Below are positions 36,127-46,232 of a stretch of DNA of 62,245 nucleotides, one piece after another. The stretch's first letter is position 1. Each line of letters opens with the position of its first letter. Origin of the DNA: Deltaproteobacteria bacterium (lineage in GTDB: Bacteria; Myxococcota_A; UBA9042; DTJE01). Both the position numbers and the translations under genes were made by a program. Under the pieces are notes generated by a model. That model had not been told where the DNA came from, made no database searches, and was given only the letters and a program-made list of their open reading frames with translations. The stretch is from contig JAKPOP010000030.1 of the NCBI GenBank assembly GCA_029547805.1, positions 1 through 62,245 on the forward strand, in the 5' to 3' direction.

Positions 36127-37509
36127 TCACAGCACCTTGCCGGGATTCAGGATGCCGTGAGGGTCGAAGAGGGCCTTGAGCCGGCGCATCCAGGCGACTC
36201 CGTGGGGATGCTCCTGTGCCAGGACCTCCCGCTGCCCGATGCCGATGCCGTGCTCCCCGCTCACGGTGCCTCCCAGGGCCACCGCCCGGGCCGCGATGGC
36301 GGTTCTTGCTGCCCGGGCCTCCCCGGGCGTCCAGGCCCCCGGTCCTCCCAGGGGCAACAGGCAGTGCACGATCCCGACGCCCCCATGACCGAACACGTAG
36401 ACCCGGCGGGGGCCAGGGGCCAGGACGTCGCCCGGGAACCCGCCAGCGGCCTTGGCCTCCCGGACGAAGGTCGCCAGGGCCGGCAGCGGCACCGCGCAGT
36501 CCGTCCGGACCACGCCCCCCGGGGCGGAGGTCTCCCGGATCGTCCGGGTCAGGCGATGCCGGAGGGCCCAGGGATCGCCGGTCCCGGTGACCACCGTGCC
36601 CTGGTGCCCTGCGGCGATGTCCCGGACGGACTCCATCCCGGCGGCGCAGTCCTCCCGCCGTCCCTGGGTCTCGACCATCAACAGGTGCGCCTCGGGGACG
36701 TCCTGGAGGCCCGGGAGCCCCCGGAGGAGGCCCATCGTCTCCCGATCCACGATCTCGACCGCCGCGGCCTCGGGGACGTAGCCCGCCATCTCGGCCGCGG
36801 CCCGACAGGCCTCCTCGATGCCCGGGAACGCCAGCGCGATCCTGGCCGACTCCGGCGGGACGGGCTCGAGCCCCAGCGTCACCTCGGTGAGGATGCCCAG
36901 GGTCCCCTCGGACCCGATGAAGAGGCTCTTCAGGTCGTATCCCGCGCTGGACTTCGGCACCCGACCGCCGACCCGCATCACGTCGCCGGTGCCCGTGACG
37001 ACCTCGATCCCCCGGACCCAGCGACGGGTCCCCCCATGGCGCAGCGCGTAGATGCCGCTGGCATCCGTCGAGACCATCCCCCCGATGGTCGCCATGTCCC
37101 CGGACCCGCCCGGCGACGGCGGGAAGAAGAGCCCGTGGCCCCCCACAAGGCGGTTGAGCCGGTCATGGACCACCCCCGGCTGCACCCGCACCAGCCGCTC
37201 CTCCGGTGACACCTCCAGCACCCGGTCCATGGCCGAGAGGTCCAGCACCAGACCCCCGGCCGACGGGATGGCCCCGCCCTCCAGACCGCTGCCCCCTCCC
37301 CGGGCCGTCACCGGCACCCCCCGGGCGGCCGCCAGCCGGATCACCGCCGCAACCTGCTCCGTGGTCTCCGGACGGCACCGACAGACCGGCAGCACCCCCG
37401 GGAGGTCCGACTCGTCCCGGGCCACGGCCCGCAGGTCCTCGGGCCGCCGGGAGATGCATGCCGCGGGAAGAATGCGGCTCAGGGCCGCTGCCAGGTCATC
37501 GCCGTCCAT
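36127..37509 (-). CDS. FAD-linked oxidase, GlcD/D-lactate dehydrogenase type
   Basis: A 460-residue flavoprotein. The FAD-binding fold shows VPVTARGGGSGLEGGAI, PSPGGSGDMATIGGM and a GSEGTLGI loop; the C-terminal half has the family cap with VFGHGGVGIVH and GTVSGEHGIGIGQ. It would oxidise a 2-hydroxy acid such as glycolate or D-lactate and reduce a quinone or Fe-S partner. No GlcE/GlcF subunits are adjacent. ATG 37509 follows GAGG. A TTGACT-N17-AATGGT element (37531-37559, minus strand) may be its promoter. Confidence 0.82.
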   Translation of the reverse strand: MDGDDLAAALSRILPAACISRRPEDLRAVARDESDLPGVLPVCRCRPETTEQVAAVIRLAAARGVPVTARGGGSGLEGGAIPSAGGLVLDLSAMDRVLEVSPEERLVRVQPGVVHDRLNRLVGGHGLFFPPSPGGSGDMATIGGMVSTDASGIYALRHGGTRRWVRGIEVVTGTGDVMRVGGRVPKSSAGYDLKSLFIGSEGTLGILTEVTLGLEPVPPESARIALAFPGIEEACRAAAEMAGYVPEAAAVEIVDRETMGLLRGLPGLQDVPEAHLLMVETQGRREDCAAGMESVRDIAAGHQGTVVTGTGDPWALRHRLTRTIRETSAPGGVVRTDCAVPLPALATFVREAKAAGGFPGDVLAPGPRRVYVFGHGGVGIVHCLLPLGGPGAWTPGEARAARTAIAARAVALGGTVSGEHGIGIGQREVLAQEHPHGVAWMRRLKALFDPHGILNPGKVL

Positions 37510-37623
37510 CAGGGTCGTCCTCGCGAGGCCACCATTCCACAAGCCCCGAGACCAGTCAATGGCCCTCGCCACCGGCGGTCTGCCCCCCGGCCGCTTCCAG
37601 GGCCGACACCCGTCATTCCAGGA

Positions 37624-37652
37624 TTGACATCATCCGAGTTTTTGCGACCATT
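37624..37652 (+). promoter_or_regulatory. Candidate promoter of the prp operon
   Basis: TTGACA (37624-37629), a 17-bp spacer and ACCATT (37647-37652) lie about 60 bp before the prpD start. The -35 is perfect and the -10 poor, suggesting the need for an activator. No repressor or activator gene of the PrpR type is next to it. Confidence 0.3.
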
Positions 37653-37713
37653 GTGGTGCGACTCGATTCTCTTTGATCACTTCATCCAGGGCATCAGCGC
37701 CCAGGGGGTCCCC

Positions 37714-39225
37714 ATGAAGACCCACGACGTGCGGGTCCACCGTGCGACCGATCCGCTGCCCAGAAATCGCCAGCTGGCCTGGCTGCTGGCCGACCTCGCC
37801 GCCGACCCAACGCCTCCCGACCAGGAGGTGGTGGAGATGATCGGCAACCGACTCATCGACAACGCGGCAGTGGCCATCGCCGCCCTGAATCGCCCGCCAG
37901 TCGCCGTGGCCCGGGCCCAGGCCCTGGCCCACCCTCGCCCCGGAGGGGCGCTTCTCTTCGGGATGCCTGCCGAGCGGACCGTCCACTGCGAGTGGGCCGC
38001 CTACGGCAACGGCGTCGCCGTGCGTGAACTGGATTTCCACGACACCTTCCTGGCGGAGGAGTACTCCCACCCGGCGGACAACATCCCGGCGATCCTCGCC
38101 GTGGCCCAGCAGGCCGGTCGAACCGGAGCCGACCTGGTCCGGGCCATCGCGGCGGCCTATGAGGTCCAGGTCAGCCTTGCGAAGGCCATCTCGCTGCATC
38201 GGTACAAGAAGGACCACGTGGGCCATCTCGCCGCGTCCATCGCCGCCGGCGTCGGCGCGGTGCTGGGGCTCGACGCGTCGGTGATCTGGCAGGCCATCCA
38301 GCAGGCGGTGCACCTGGGATTCTCGACCCGCCAGTCCCGCAAGGGCACCATCTCCTCCTGGAAGGCCTGTGCCCCTGCCTGGACGGCCAAGACCGCCATC
38401 GAGGCCGTGGATCGTGCCATGCGCGGCGAGACCTCTCCGACGCCGATCTACGAGGGTGAGGACGGCGTCATCGCCTGGATGCTCGGAGGCCCCGAGGATG
38501 CCTATCAGGTGACATTGCCGGAACGGGGAGAGCCCCGGCGGGCGATCCTCGAGTCCTACACGAAGGAACACTCGGCCGAGTACCAGGCCCAGGCAATGAT
38601 CGACCTGGCCTTCCGGCTTCGGGACCGACTCTTGCCCCGGCTGGATGACATCGACTCGGTGGTCATCCACACCAGCCATCACACGCACCATGTCATCGGG
38701 TCCGGATCGGGAGACCCGCAGAAGTACGACCCCGAGGCCACCCGGGAGACGCTCGACCACAGCGTCATGTACATCTTCGCTGTCGCCTTGCAGGACGGCC
38801 GGTGGCACCACGTGGAGAGCTACCTGCCGGAACGGGCGCATCGGCCCGACACCATCGCGCTCTGGCGCAAGGTCTCCACCGTCGAGGACCCCGAGTGGAC
38901 CCGTCGCTACCTGGACCCCGACCCTTCCCGGAAGGCCTTCGGGGGACGGGTCGAGGTGCATCTCCGGGACGGGTCCGTGCTGATTGACGAACTGGCCGTT
39001 GCCAATGCCCATCCCAACGGGGCCCGCCCCTTCCGGCGACCAGAGTATCTCCGAAAGTTCCGGTCCCTGACAGAGGGTCTGGTGATGCCGGACGAGGCGG
39101 ACCGCTTCCTGGTGCTCGCGGACCTGGTGGCGGACCTGGACGCCGAGGGACTGCGGGGGCTGACCCTGTCGGTCCCACCGGACCGACTGGAGCCGGCCGG
39201 ATCGACCCGGGAGGGGATCTTCTGA
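37714..39225 (+). CDS. prpD: 2-methylcitrate dehydratase
   Basis: A 503-residue MmgE/PrpD-family enzyme of typical length. Features include LDFHDTFLAEEYSHPADNIP near residue 105 (the conserved DFHD and SHP residues), YEVQ, HVGHL and WKACAPAW. It converts 2-methylcitrate to 2-methylaconitate, or directly to the next intermediate. ATG 37714 follows GGGGG. Its stop overlaps the prpB start (TGATG), so the genes are translationally coupled in a methylcitrate cycle operon. Confidence 0.92.
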   Translation: MKTHDVRVHRATDPLPRNRQLAWLLADLAADPTPPDQEVVEMIGNRLIDNAAVAIAALNRPPVAVARAQALAHPRPGGALLFGMPAERTVHCEWAAYGNGVAVRELDFHDTFLAEEYSHPADNIPAILAVAQQAGRTGADLVRAIAAAYEVQVSLAKAISLHRYKKDHVGHLAASIAAGVGAVLGLDASVIWQAIQQAVHLGFSTRQSRKGTISSWKACAPAWTAKTAIEAVDRAMRGETSPTPIYEGEDGVIAWMLGGPEDAYQVTLPERGEPRRAILESYTKEHSAEYQAQAMIDLAFRLRDRLLPRLDDIDSVVIHTSHHTHHVIGSGSGDPQKYDPEATRETLDHSVMYIFAVALQDGRWHHVESYLPERAHRPDTIALWRKVSTVEDPEWTRRYLDPDPSRKAFGGRVEVHLRDGSVLIDELAVANAHPNGARPFRRPEYLRKFRSLTEGLVMPDEADRFLVLADLVADLDAEGLRGLTLSVPPDRLEPAGSTREGIF

Positions 39226-40154
39226 TGGAACACACGTCGCTCCCTTCGCCTTCGGCCCGCCGTTCCATGCTGCGCCGCGCCCTGCAGGAACACCGGCTGT
39301 TGCGGTTCCCCGGGGCCTTCTCGCCCTTCGTGGCGTTGCTGATCGAGCAGGCGGGGTTCGACGGCGTCTACGTGTCGGGGGCCGGCGTCGCAAACGACCT
39401 GGGCTTTCCGGATATCGGCCTCACCACGCTCACCGAGGTGACAAGCCGGGGAGCGGCCATCGCCGCCCGGACCCGGCTGCCGGCCATCATCGATGCCGAC
39501 ACTGGCTTTGGGGAGCCGATCCAGGTGGCCCGCACGGTCACGGAACTGGTGGCGGCGGGACTCGCGGGCATGCACCTCGAGGACCAGGAGAATCCCAAGC
39601 GGTGCGGGCACCTGGACGGCAAGACCCTGGTCCCGGTGGAGGTGATGGTGCGCAAGATCCGGGCCGCTGTGACGGCCCGGCCGGACCCGGACTTCCTGGT
39701 GTTCGCCCGGACCGATGCCCGGGCCGTCGAGGGTCTCGACGCGGCCATCGATCGCGCCCGGGCCTACGTCGATGCCGGAGCCGATGGCATCTTTCCGGAG
39801 GCCCTGCAGTCCGAGGCCGAGTTCGCGGCATTCCGCAAGGCCATCGACGTCCCCCTGATGGCCAACATGACCGAGTTCGGGAAGTCGCCCCTGCTGTCGG
39901 CCGACACGCTGCAAGACCTGGGCTACGACATCGTGATCTACCCCATGACGGCCTTTCGGGTGGCCATGAAGGCCGTCGAGGACGCCTTCCAGGACCTGGA
40001 ACGGCACGGCTCCCAGGCTGGCCTGCTGGATCGGATGCAGACCCGGGCGCGACTCTACGAGGTCCTGGGCTACGACGCCTATGCCCGCCTCGACGCCGCA
40101 TGGCATGCCGGTGGAGCCCCGACGACTGGTCCGAAACATCGAAAAGGAGGCTGA
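39225..40154 (+). CDS. prpB: 2-methylisocitrate lyase
   Basis: A 309-residue member of the isocitrate lyase superfamily. The active-site segment is HLEDQENPKRCGHLDGK, with KRCGH in place of the usual KKCGH, plus DADTGFG and FARTDAR. It cleaves 2-methylisocitrate to pyruvate and succinate. It overlaps prpD and is followed after 3 nt by prpC. Confidence 0.93.
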   Translation: MEHTSLPSPSARRSMLRRALQEHRLLRFPGAFSPFVALLIEQAGFDGVYVSGAGVANDLGFPDIGLTTLTEVTSRGAAIAARTRLPAIIDADTGFGEPIQVARTVTELVAAGLAGMHLEDQENPKRCGHLDGKTLVPVEVMVRKIRAAVTARPDPDFLVFARTDARAVEGLDAAIDRARAYVDAGADGIFPEALQSEAEFAAFRKAIDVPLMANMTEFGKSPLLSADTLQDLGYDIVIYPMTAFRVAMKAVEDAFQDLERHGSQAGLLDRMQTRARLYEVLGYDAYARLDAAWHAGGAPTTGPKHRKGG

Positions 40155-40157
40155 CCG

Positions 40158-41339
40158 GTGGCGGATGAGACCCGACAGGCTCCGGAGGTTCACAAGGGCC
40201 TGGAAGGCGTCGTGGCCGACGTCACCTCGATCTCCCAGGTCGTGCCGGAGACCTGCTCCCTGACCTACCGGGGCCATCCGGTGCCCGAACTGGCCGAGTC
40301 CTGCGAGTTCGACGAGGTCGCCTGGCTCCTCTGGCATGGCGATCTCCCCGGCCGGGCGGACCTGGAGGCCTTCCGTCAGGCCGAGGTGGCCGCCAGACCG
40401 CTGTCACCGATCCTGGCCCGGCTGATCCGATCCCTTCCCCGACAGGCCCATCCGATGGACGTGGTGCGGGCGGCTGTCAGCGTGCTGGGCATGGGCCACC
40501 CCGACGCCCCCCGGAACGACTCCGAGTCCCTCGACCACCAGGGCCTCCAGTTGCTGGCCCAGGTCCCGACCGTCATCGCGGCCTTCCACCGCCTCCGCCA
40601 GGGCCAAAGACCCATCGCCCCCCGGCCGGACCTCGGCCGTTCGGCCAACTTCTTCTGGATGGTCTTTGGCGAGGTCCCGGACCCGACCATCGTGCGGGCC
40701 TTCGACGTCTCGCTGATTCTCTATGCCGAACACGGCTTCAATGCCTCGACCTTCACGGCCCGGGTGGTGACCTCCACCATGGCCGACCTCCACGGTGCAG
40801 TGACGGCGGCCATCGCGGCCCTGAAAGGGCCCCTCCACGGCGGGGCCAACGAGGCCGTGATGCGGACCCTGGCCGAGATCGGCGAGGTGGCGAACGTGCG
40901 GCCCTGGCTCGATCGGGCCCTGGCGGAACGGCGCCGGATCATGGGTTTCGGACATCGGGTCTATGGATCCGGCGACTCCCGCGTCCCGACGATGCGACGC
41001 TGGGGGCTCCAGGTGGCCAAGGCCCGGCGGGACCGGAGATGGTACGACATCGCCGATGCGCTGGAGGCGGAGATGGCCGCCCGCAAACATCTCCACCCCA
41101 ACCTGGACTTCCCTTCGGGCCCGGCCTACCACCTGATGGGCTTCCCCTGGGACCTGTTCACCCCGATCTTCGTGATGTCCCGCCTGGCGGGATGGATCGC
41201 CCACGTGCGGGAGCAGGCCGCCGCGAACCGCCTGATCCGCCACCTGGCGGCCTACGTGGGCCCCGAGCCCCGGCCGGTCCCGGCCCTCGACATGCGCCGG
41301 CCCCTGTCCGACGACACGACCCGATGGGCGCCCCCCTGA
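40158..41339 (+). CDS. prpC: 2-methylcitrate synthase
   Basis: A 393-residue citrate synthase family protein. The catalytic His are in GPLHGGANE and FGHRVYG and the Asp lies in NLDFPSG. The short N-terminus and its position after prpB favour methylcitrate synthase (propionyl-CoA plus oxaloacetate) over citrate synthase. The start is GTG 40158, with AAGGAGG just before. The operon has no prpE or aconitase gene; propionyl-CoA could come from fatty-acid or amino-acid breakdown. Confidence 0.88.
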   Translation: MADETRQAPEVHKGLEGVVADVTSISQVVPETCSLTYRGHPVPELAESCEFDEVAWLLWHGDLPGRADLEAFRQAEVAARPLSPILARLIRSLPRQAHPMDVVRAAVSVLGMGHPDAPRNDSESLDHQGLQLLAQVPTVIAAFHRLRQGQRPIAPRPDLGRSANFFWMVFGEVPDPTIVRAFDVSLILYAEHGFNASTFTARVVTSTMADLHGAVTAAIAALKGPLHGGANEAVMRTLAEIGEVANVRPWLDRALAERRRIMGFGHRVYGSGDSRVPTMRRWGLQVAKARRDRRWYDIADALEAEMAARKHLHPNLDFPSGPAYHLMGFPWDLFTPIFVMSRLAGWIAHVREQAAANRLIRHLAAYVGPEPRPVPALDMRRPLSDDTTRWAPP

Positions 41340-41355
41340 CCCCGGCCCCCCCGCG

Positions 41356-42021
41356 TCACGGATCCGGGAAACCGGCCAGGAAGCCGGCCTGTTCCCGTCC
41401 GACGGTGGTGGAGGCCCCGTGACCGGGCCAGACGACCGTCTCGGGAGGCAGGGTGAAGACCTTCTGATGGAGAGTCGCCACCAGGGTGCCCCAGTCGCCG
41501 CCCCAGAGGTCGGTCCGGCCGACGCCGTCCCGGAACAGGGTGTCCCCGGAGACCAGCACCCCCGGCCCCTGGCGGAGGAAGAGTCCGATGCCCCCCGGGG
41601 AATGGCCCGGGAGATGGATCACCTCCGCCTCCAGGCCGCCGAATGCCAGGCGGTCCCCTTCCTGGACCAGGCGGTCGGGGTCCGGCGGGTCCCCGGAGAT
41701 CCCCAGGGACCGGACGACCTCAGGCCCCAGCAACGCCTGGACCTGTATCGGCACGTTGCGCCAGAGGGGCAGGTCCGCCGGGTGCAGCACCGTGGGGATG
41801 CCCAGGCGGCGGGCCAGTTCCGGCGAGGCCATGCAGTGATCCACGTGGGCGTGGGTGTGGACCAGCATCACCGGGCGGACCTGGAGCGCCCGGACGCGGG
41901 ACTCCATGGCGTCGGGGTCCATGCCACCGTCCACCAGGAGGGCCTCCCCCGTCTCTCCATCCTCCAGGATCAGCCCATTGGTCTCGAAGGGACCCAGCAG
42001 CACGCGATGGACTTTCAGCAT
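41356..42021 (-). CDS. Metallo-beta-lactamase-fold hydrolase (glyoxalase II-like)
   Basis: A 221-residue single-domain protein with HTHAHVDH (the HxHxDH metal site), LPGHSPGG (third His) and SGDTLF (bridging Asp); the late His lies in WPGHGASTT. This pattern fits the glyoxalase II/YcbL group that hydrolyses thioesters. ATG 42021 overlaps the stop of the upstream gene as TGATG; GTG 42024 is the alternative start. It is the second gene of a two-gene operon. Confidence 0.82.
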   Translation of the reverse strand: MLKVHRVLLGPFETNGLILEDGETGEALLVDGGMDPDAMESRVRALQVRPVMLVHTHAHVDHCMASPELARRLGIPTVLHPADLPLWRNVPIQVQALLGPEVVRSLGISGDPPDPDRLVQEGDRLAFGGLEAEVIHLPGHSPGGIGLFLRQGPGVLVSGDTLFRDGVGRTDLWGGDWGTLVATLHQKVFTLPPETVVWPGHGASTTVGREQAGFLAGFPDP

Positions 42022-42821
42022 CACTTTCCTTTCTTCTTCTTTTTCGCCGGCTGGTCCCGGAGATGGGGAACGGGCCCCTGGCGTCCGATCAGTTCGTCCA
42101 CCGGGTCCGGCTCCTGGACCTGGGGAGTCTCCTTGGAGGCGTCGATCAAGGGGTTCAGCGTCGTGCCCTGGCGGGCCTTCCGGGCTGCCCGGAACTTCTC
42201 CTCGAGGTCTTTCTTCGCAACGCGCACCAGCACGGTCTGGAACTCCCGGGTGTAGTCCTGCAGGCTCGCGCAGAGGGGCCCCTCATCGGTCCACCGGGCC
42301 CTCACGACGACCTCCCCGTCCGGGGACTTCTCGACCTCGGCGGGAGGCCCGAAGGCCTGCTCCAGGAGGGTCATCGCCGCCTCCCGGGACGGGTCCGCCG
42401 GGGTCACGATCCACTTGTAGAGGGCCCCCTCGTGGAACAGCAGGTAGTAGCGGGCCGCGCCCTCCCGGACCAGGATCATCTCCTGGCCCGGCTCGTAGTC
42501 GTCCCGGAGAATCGACACGCTCCAGGTGGACTGTCCCGCGGGAAAGACCACCCTGGAGACCCGGACCTCCTCGATCTCCTTCTGCATCTCCCGGGACAGG
42601 CGGTCCCGCTCCCGGATGTCCATCGTCTTTCGGGTCAGGTCGCCATAGCGGTCGCGAATCCGCCTCTCCAGCACCCGCAGGACCTCCTCCCGGGGGCTTC
42701 CGAAGGCCAGGTCCCTCCAGGAGGGGTCCAGGGCGGCCGGATGCACGGGAGACCGGCTCCAGGCCACCGCGGGCAGCACCACCAGGATCCCCGTCGCGAT
42801 GATCAGGACGCGCCGTTCCAT
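42021..42821 (-). CDS. Exported protein of unknown function
   Basis: A 266-residue protein with an N-terminal signal or anchor (VLIIATGILVVLPAVAW), a charged region predicted to be helical (about 55-95, with REMQKEIEEV), a beta-rich middle and a Lys-rich C-terminal tail (KKKKKGK). No family is recognised. ATG 42821 follows GGGAGGGAAG. It overlaps the hydrolase gene and may support it in the envelope, but no partner is proven. Confidence 0.55.
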   Translation of the reverse strand: MERRVLIIATGILVVLPAVAWSRSPVHPAALDPSWRDLAFGSPREEVLRVLERRIRDRYGDLTRKTMDIRERDRLSREMQKEIEEVRVSRVVFPAGQSTWSVSILRDDYEPGQEMILVREGAARYYLLFHEGALYKWIVTPADPSREAAMTLLEQAFGPPAEVEKSPDGEVVVRARWTDEGPLCASLQDYTREFQTVLVRVAKKDLEEKFRAARKARQGTTLNPLIDASKETPQVQEPDPVDELIGRQGPVPHLRDQPAKKKKKGK

Positions 42822-42977
42822 GACTTCCCTCCCCGAACCCATCCGGTCCGTGTACGCCGTCTGCTCTGGCAACCCAAAGGATCATATTGCTTTTCGGCAA
42901 GCGGGTGCAACCCCCGGACACGCCTGGCCCCTTTCGCTCGTGGTATCTTCAACCGTGCGCACGCGGAGGGACCTCTG

Positions 42978-44276
42978 ATGCTGGAACGGTGGTTCGGCAT
43001 CCGTTCGGCGGGCTCCACCCTCCCCCGGGAGGTGATCGGGGGCGTCACCACGTTCCTGACGATGGTGTACATCGTCGTCGTGAACCCCGCCATCCTGGAG
43101 AGTGCCGGGATTCCCCGGGGGGCCTCGATGACCGCCACGGTCCTCACGGCGGCCATCGGCACCCTCGCGATGGGGATCTTTGCGAACCGGCCCTTCGCCA
43201 TCGCGCCCTACATGGGAGAGAACGCCTTCGTGGCCTTCACGGTGGTGAAGGTCCTGGGATTCTCCTGGCAGACGGCCCTGGCCGGGGTCTTCCTGGGGGG
43301 CGTGCTGTTCACGCTGCTGACCCTGAGCGGCCTCCGCAAGGCCATGGCCGAGGCCATCCCGGCCTCCCTGAAGGCGGCCTTCACGGCCGGGATCGGGCTC
43401 TTCCTGGCCTTCATCGGCCTCCACGAGACGGGGATCGTGGCCCTGGGAACGCTGGGGGCCCCGGTGCGCCTGGGGGACCTGTCGAGGCCGGAGGTGCTGG
43501 TGGCCATCGGGACCTTCCTGGCGATGGGAGCCCTTCAGATCCGCCGGGTTCCCGGGGCCCTGCTGTGGGGGATCCTGCTGGGGACCGGCGTGGCGATGGC
43601 CCTGGGGGTGGCGCCACTGCCGGACCGGGTCGTGGGCCTGCCGCCTTCCCCCGCCCCGATCCTGCTGCAGATGGACTTCCGGGGTGCCCTGTCCGTGGGC
43701 TTCCTGAACGTGCTGCTGGTGATGTTCGTGATGGACTTCGTGGACACCCTGGGGACCCTGCTGGGGGTCTCGGACCGGGCCGGGCTGCTGGACGCCCAGG
43801 GGAATCTGCCAGGAATCGAGCGCCCGATGCTGGTGGACGCCCTCTCCACGGTCCTGGCGGCCTGCCTGGGCACCACCACCGCCGGGGCCTACATCGAGAG
43901 CGCCGCGGGGGTCGAGGCCGGGGCCCGGACGGGCCTCGCCTCGGTGGTCACGGGGTCCCTGTTCCTGCTGGCCCTCTTCCTGGCTCCCCTGTTCACGGCG
44001 GTCCCGGCAGCGGCCTACGGTCCCGTGCTGGTGCTGGTGGGCCTCGCCATGACCTCATCGCTGGCCCGGATCCCCTTTGCACGGCTGGAGGAGTCCTTGC
44101 CGGCCCTGGTGGTCGTGGGCCTGATGTCCTTCACCTACAACCTCGGGGTGGGCATGGCGGCGGGGTTCGTGCTGGCCCCCCTGTGCCGGGTCATTGCGGG
44201 CCGAGGACGGGAGGTCCGGCCGGGCATGTGGATGCTCTTCGCCCTGTCGCTGGCCCTGTTTGCCTTCTTCCCCTGA
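42978..44276 (+). CDS. NCS2-family purine permease (AzgA-like)
   Basis: A 432-residue membrane protein with 12-14 hydrophobic segments. The family motifs IAPYMGENAFVAF and TTTAGAYIESAAGVEAGARTGLAS match the AzgA branch of nucleobase:cation symporters, which take up adenine, guanine and hypoxanthine. GGAGGG (42965-42970) precedes ATG 42978. It is monocistronic, divergent from the preceding operon. Confidence 0.87.
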   Translation: MLERWFGIRSAGSTLPREVIGGVTTFLTMVYIVVVNPAILESAGIPRGASMTATVLTAAIGTLAMGIFANRPFAIAPYMGENAFVAFTVVKVLGFSWQTALAGVFLGGVLFTLLTLSGLRKAMAEAIPASLKAAFTAGIGLFLAFIGLHETGIVALGTLGAPVRLGDLSRPEVLVAIGTFLAMGALQIRRVPGALLWGILLGTGVAMALGVAPLPDRVVGLPPSPAPILLQMDFRGALSVGFLNVLLVMFVMDFVDTLGTLLGVSDRAGLLDAQGNLPGIERPMLVDALSTVLAACLGTTTAGAYIESAAGVEAGARTGLASVVTGSLFLLALFLAPLFTAVPAAAYGPVLVLVGLAMTSSLARIPFARLEESLPALVVVGLMSFTYNLGVGMAAGFVLAPLCRVIAGRGREVRPGMWMLFALSLALFAFFP

Positions 44277-44300
44277 CCGGGCGCCGACGGACGGGAGGAC

Positions 44301-46216
44301 CTACTGGGACCCGGCCTCGGCCGCCATCGTCGCCAGGATGGACTGGGCCGCCATCGCACCGCTGATCAGCACCGCCGACTGGCCGCCGCCGGGGAAGGTC
44401 CAGGCGCCGGCCAGGAAGAGGTTCGGGATGGGCGTCTGCTGCTGCAGGCGGTTCTGGGTGGACTGCTGGGGCGTGTTGTCCCAGCCGAAGATCGACCCCT
44501 TCGGATTGGCGGTGAATCCCTCGATGGTCCGTGGGGTGGCCACCTCCATCACCTCGATGTGCTGCGACAACCCCGGCAGGATCCGCTCGGCCCGGCGGAT
44601 CATCACCTGGGCCAGTTCGTCCTTGTACTTCCGGTATTCCTCGTGGGAGCGGTCGAACTTCCAGGCCTCGTTGCACTCGTAGGCGAACTGGGTCGTGATC
44701 TCGATCACGTTCTTCCCCGCCGGTGCGGTGGAGGGGTCCAGCACGGTGTAGTTCGCGATGGCGAAGGCGGTCCGCTCGGGGTCGCAGGCCGCCAGGGCCT
44801 CAAAGGGCTGATTCGTGTCATAGGACTCGTTGACCATGACCTCGTGGGTCGCCCCGAACAGGTCCCGATAATCATGGTTCACGCCCAGGTTCACCACGTA
44901 GGCCGACAGGCCGACGGTCATGGCGTCCATCTTCGCGAGCCACTCCGACGGGAAGTGCTCCCGACCCACCAGCCGGTTCACCGTGTCGGGGGCGTTGGCG
45001 TTGGACACCACATAGCGGGCATTGAAGCACGTCCCGTCCGCGGTGCGGACCTGGGTGGCCCGACCGTCCTCGACCACGATCCGCGTGACGAGGCTCTGGG
45101 TCCGCACGAGGCCGCCGTTCTCCCCGACGACGGCCGCCAGGGCGTCGGAGACCGCCTGGGATCCCCCGGTGAAGTAGTGGTAGCCGCCCAGATGGTAGGA
45201 GTTCCACATGGCCAGGAAGAAGATGGCCGAGACCTTGTCCGGGGAAGTCCCGGCGAAGCCCGCCAGCTGGGTCCAGACCGCAATGAGCCGCTGGTCCGTG
45301 AAGTACTCCGCCAGGACCTCCGAGAGGGTCGAGTCCATGTATTTCTGGAGTTTCAACAGGTCCTCGGTGGTCACGCCCGCCGGGGCCCCGCCGGTGGACT
45401 GAGAGGTCAGGAAGGCCACCAGGATCCGGTTCACGTCCTTGCACTCGGCGAAGAGGCGGGCGATCCCGTCGGCCGAGTCGGGGAACTGCTGCTGCAGGAA
45501 GGCCTGGTACTCGTCCACGTCGGCGGGGATGTCCCAGGTGAAATCGGGATAGACGATCCGGTACATGGGGTCGGGCCGCAGGACCTGGACCTTGCCCCAG
45601 ATGCCCAGGGCCTTGAAGATGTCCACGTTGAGGCCCTTCCCCTCGACCAGGCCATCGAAGGCATGAAGCGATGCCTCGAAGCGGTAGTGCCCCCGGCGGA
45701 AGTTCGTCATGGCCCCGCCGACGCGGTCGTTCTTCTCCAGCAGGGCCACCCGCTTGCCGGCCCGGGCCAGGGCCGCCGCCGCCGCGAGCCCGCCGCCGCC
45801 GGCACCGACCACCACGACGTCGAAGTCCTCGGTGGTGCCGCAGGTGGTGCCGGGCTTCCAGACATGGCACGTCACGCAGTCGTCGGGGGCCGCGAATCCC
45901 TGACCGGCGTGCTGCCTGGCGTGGCAGGACCCGCAGGCGGCCCCCGGTCCGTGGGAGGCCGGGTCCCGGACCGGCCCCCGTTGCGCCCGTGGCACCCGGT
46001 GCAGGTGGCCGGGTCATAGCCGCTGTCGTGGTTCAGAGCGTGGCAAGACAGGCAATCGGCCCGCTGCCACCCCGGATGGGCGTCGGTCAACAGGGCCGAG
46101 GAGACCCCGGGCGTCGCCGAGGTGATGGCGTTCCATTCCCCGGTGGAGGAGCCTGAGTCGCAGCCACCGGAACCGATCACACTCCCGACCAGGATCACCA
46201 GGACACTGCGACGCAT
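44301..46216 (-). pseudogene. Tetraheme-FAD flavocytochrome, CrtI-like, with apparent frameshift
   Basis: The lipoprotein N-terminus (VIGSGGC) leads into four CxxCH heme sites (CLSCH, CTGCH, CGSCH, CVTCH), then a FAD-binding VVVGAGGGGLAAAAALARAG and a large domain of the phytoene desaturase/carotenoid isomerase type, ending in an FLAGAWTFPGGG motif. The first two heme sites lie in one frame and the rest in another; the shift maps to a run of five C (45975-45979, plus strand), where one more base restores a 638-residue protein. It would be an exported oxidoreductase moving electrons between FAD and hemes. The shift may be a homopolymer error. The gene follows a lipoprotein gene by 16 bp. Confidence 0.8.
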
Positions 46217-46232
46217 GGAGACCTCCTTCGGA

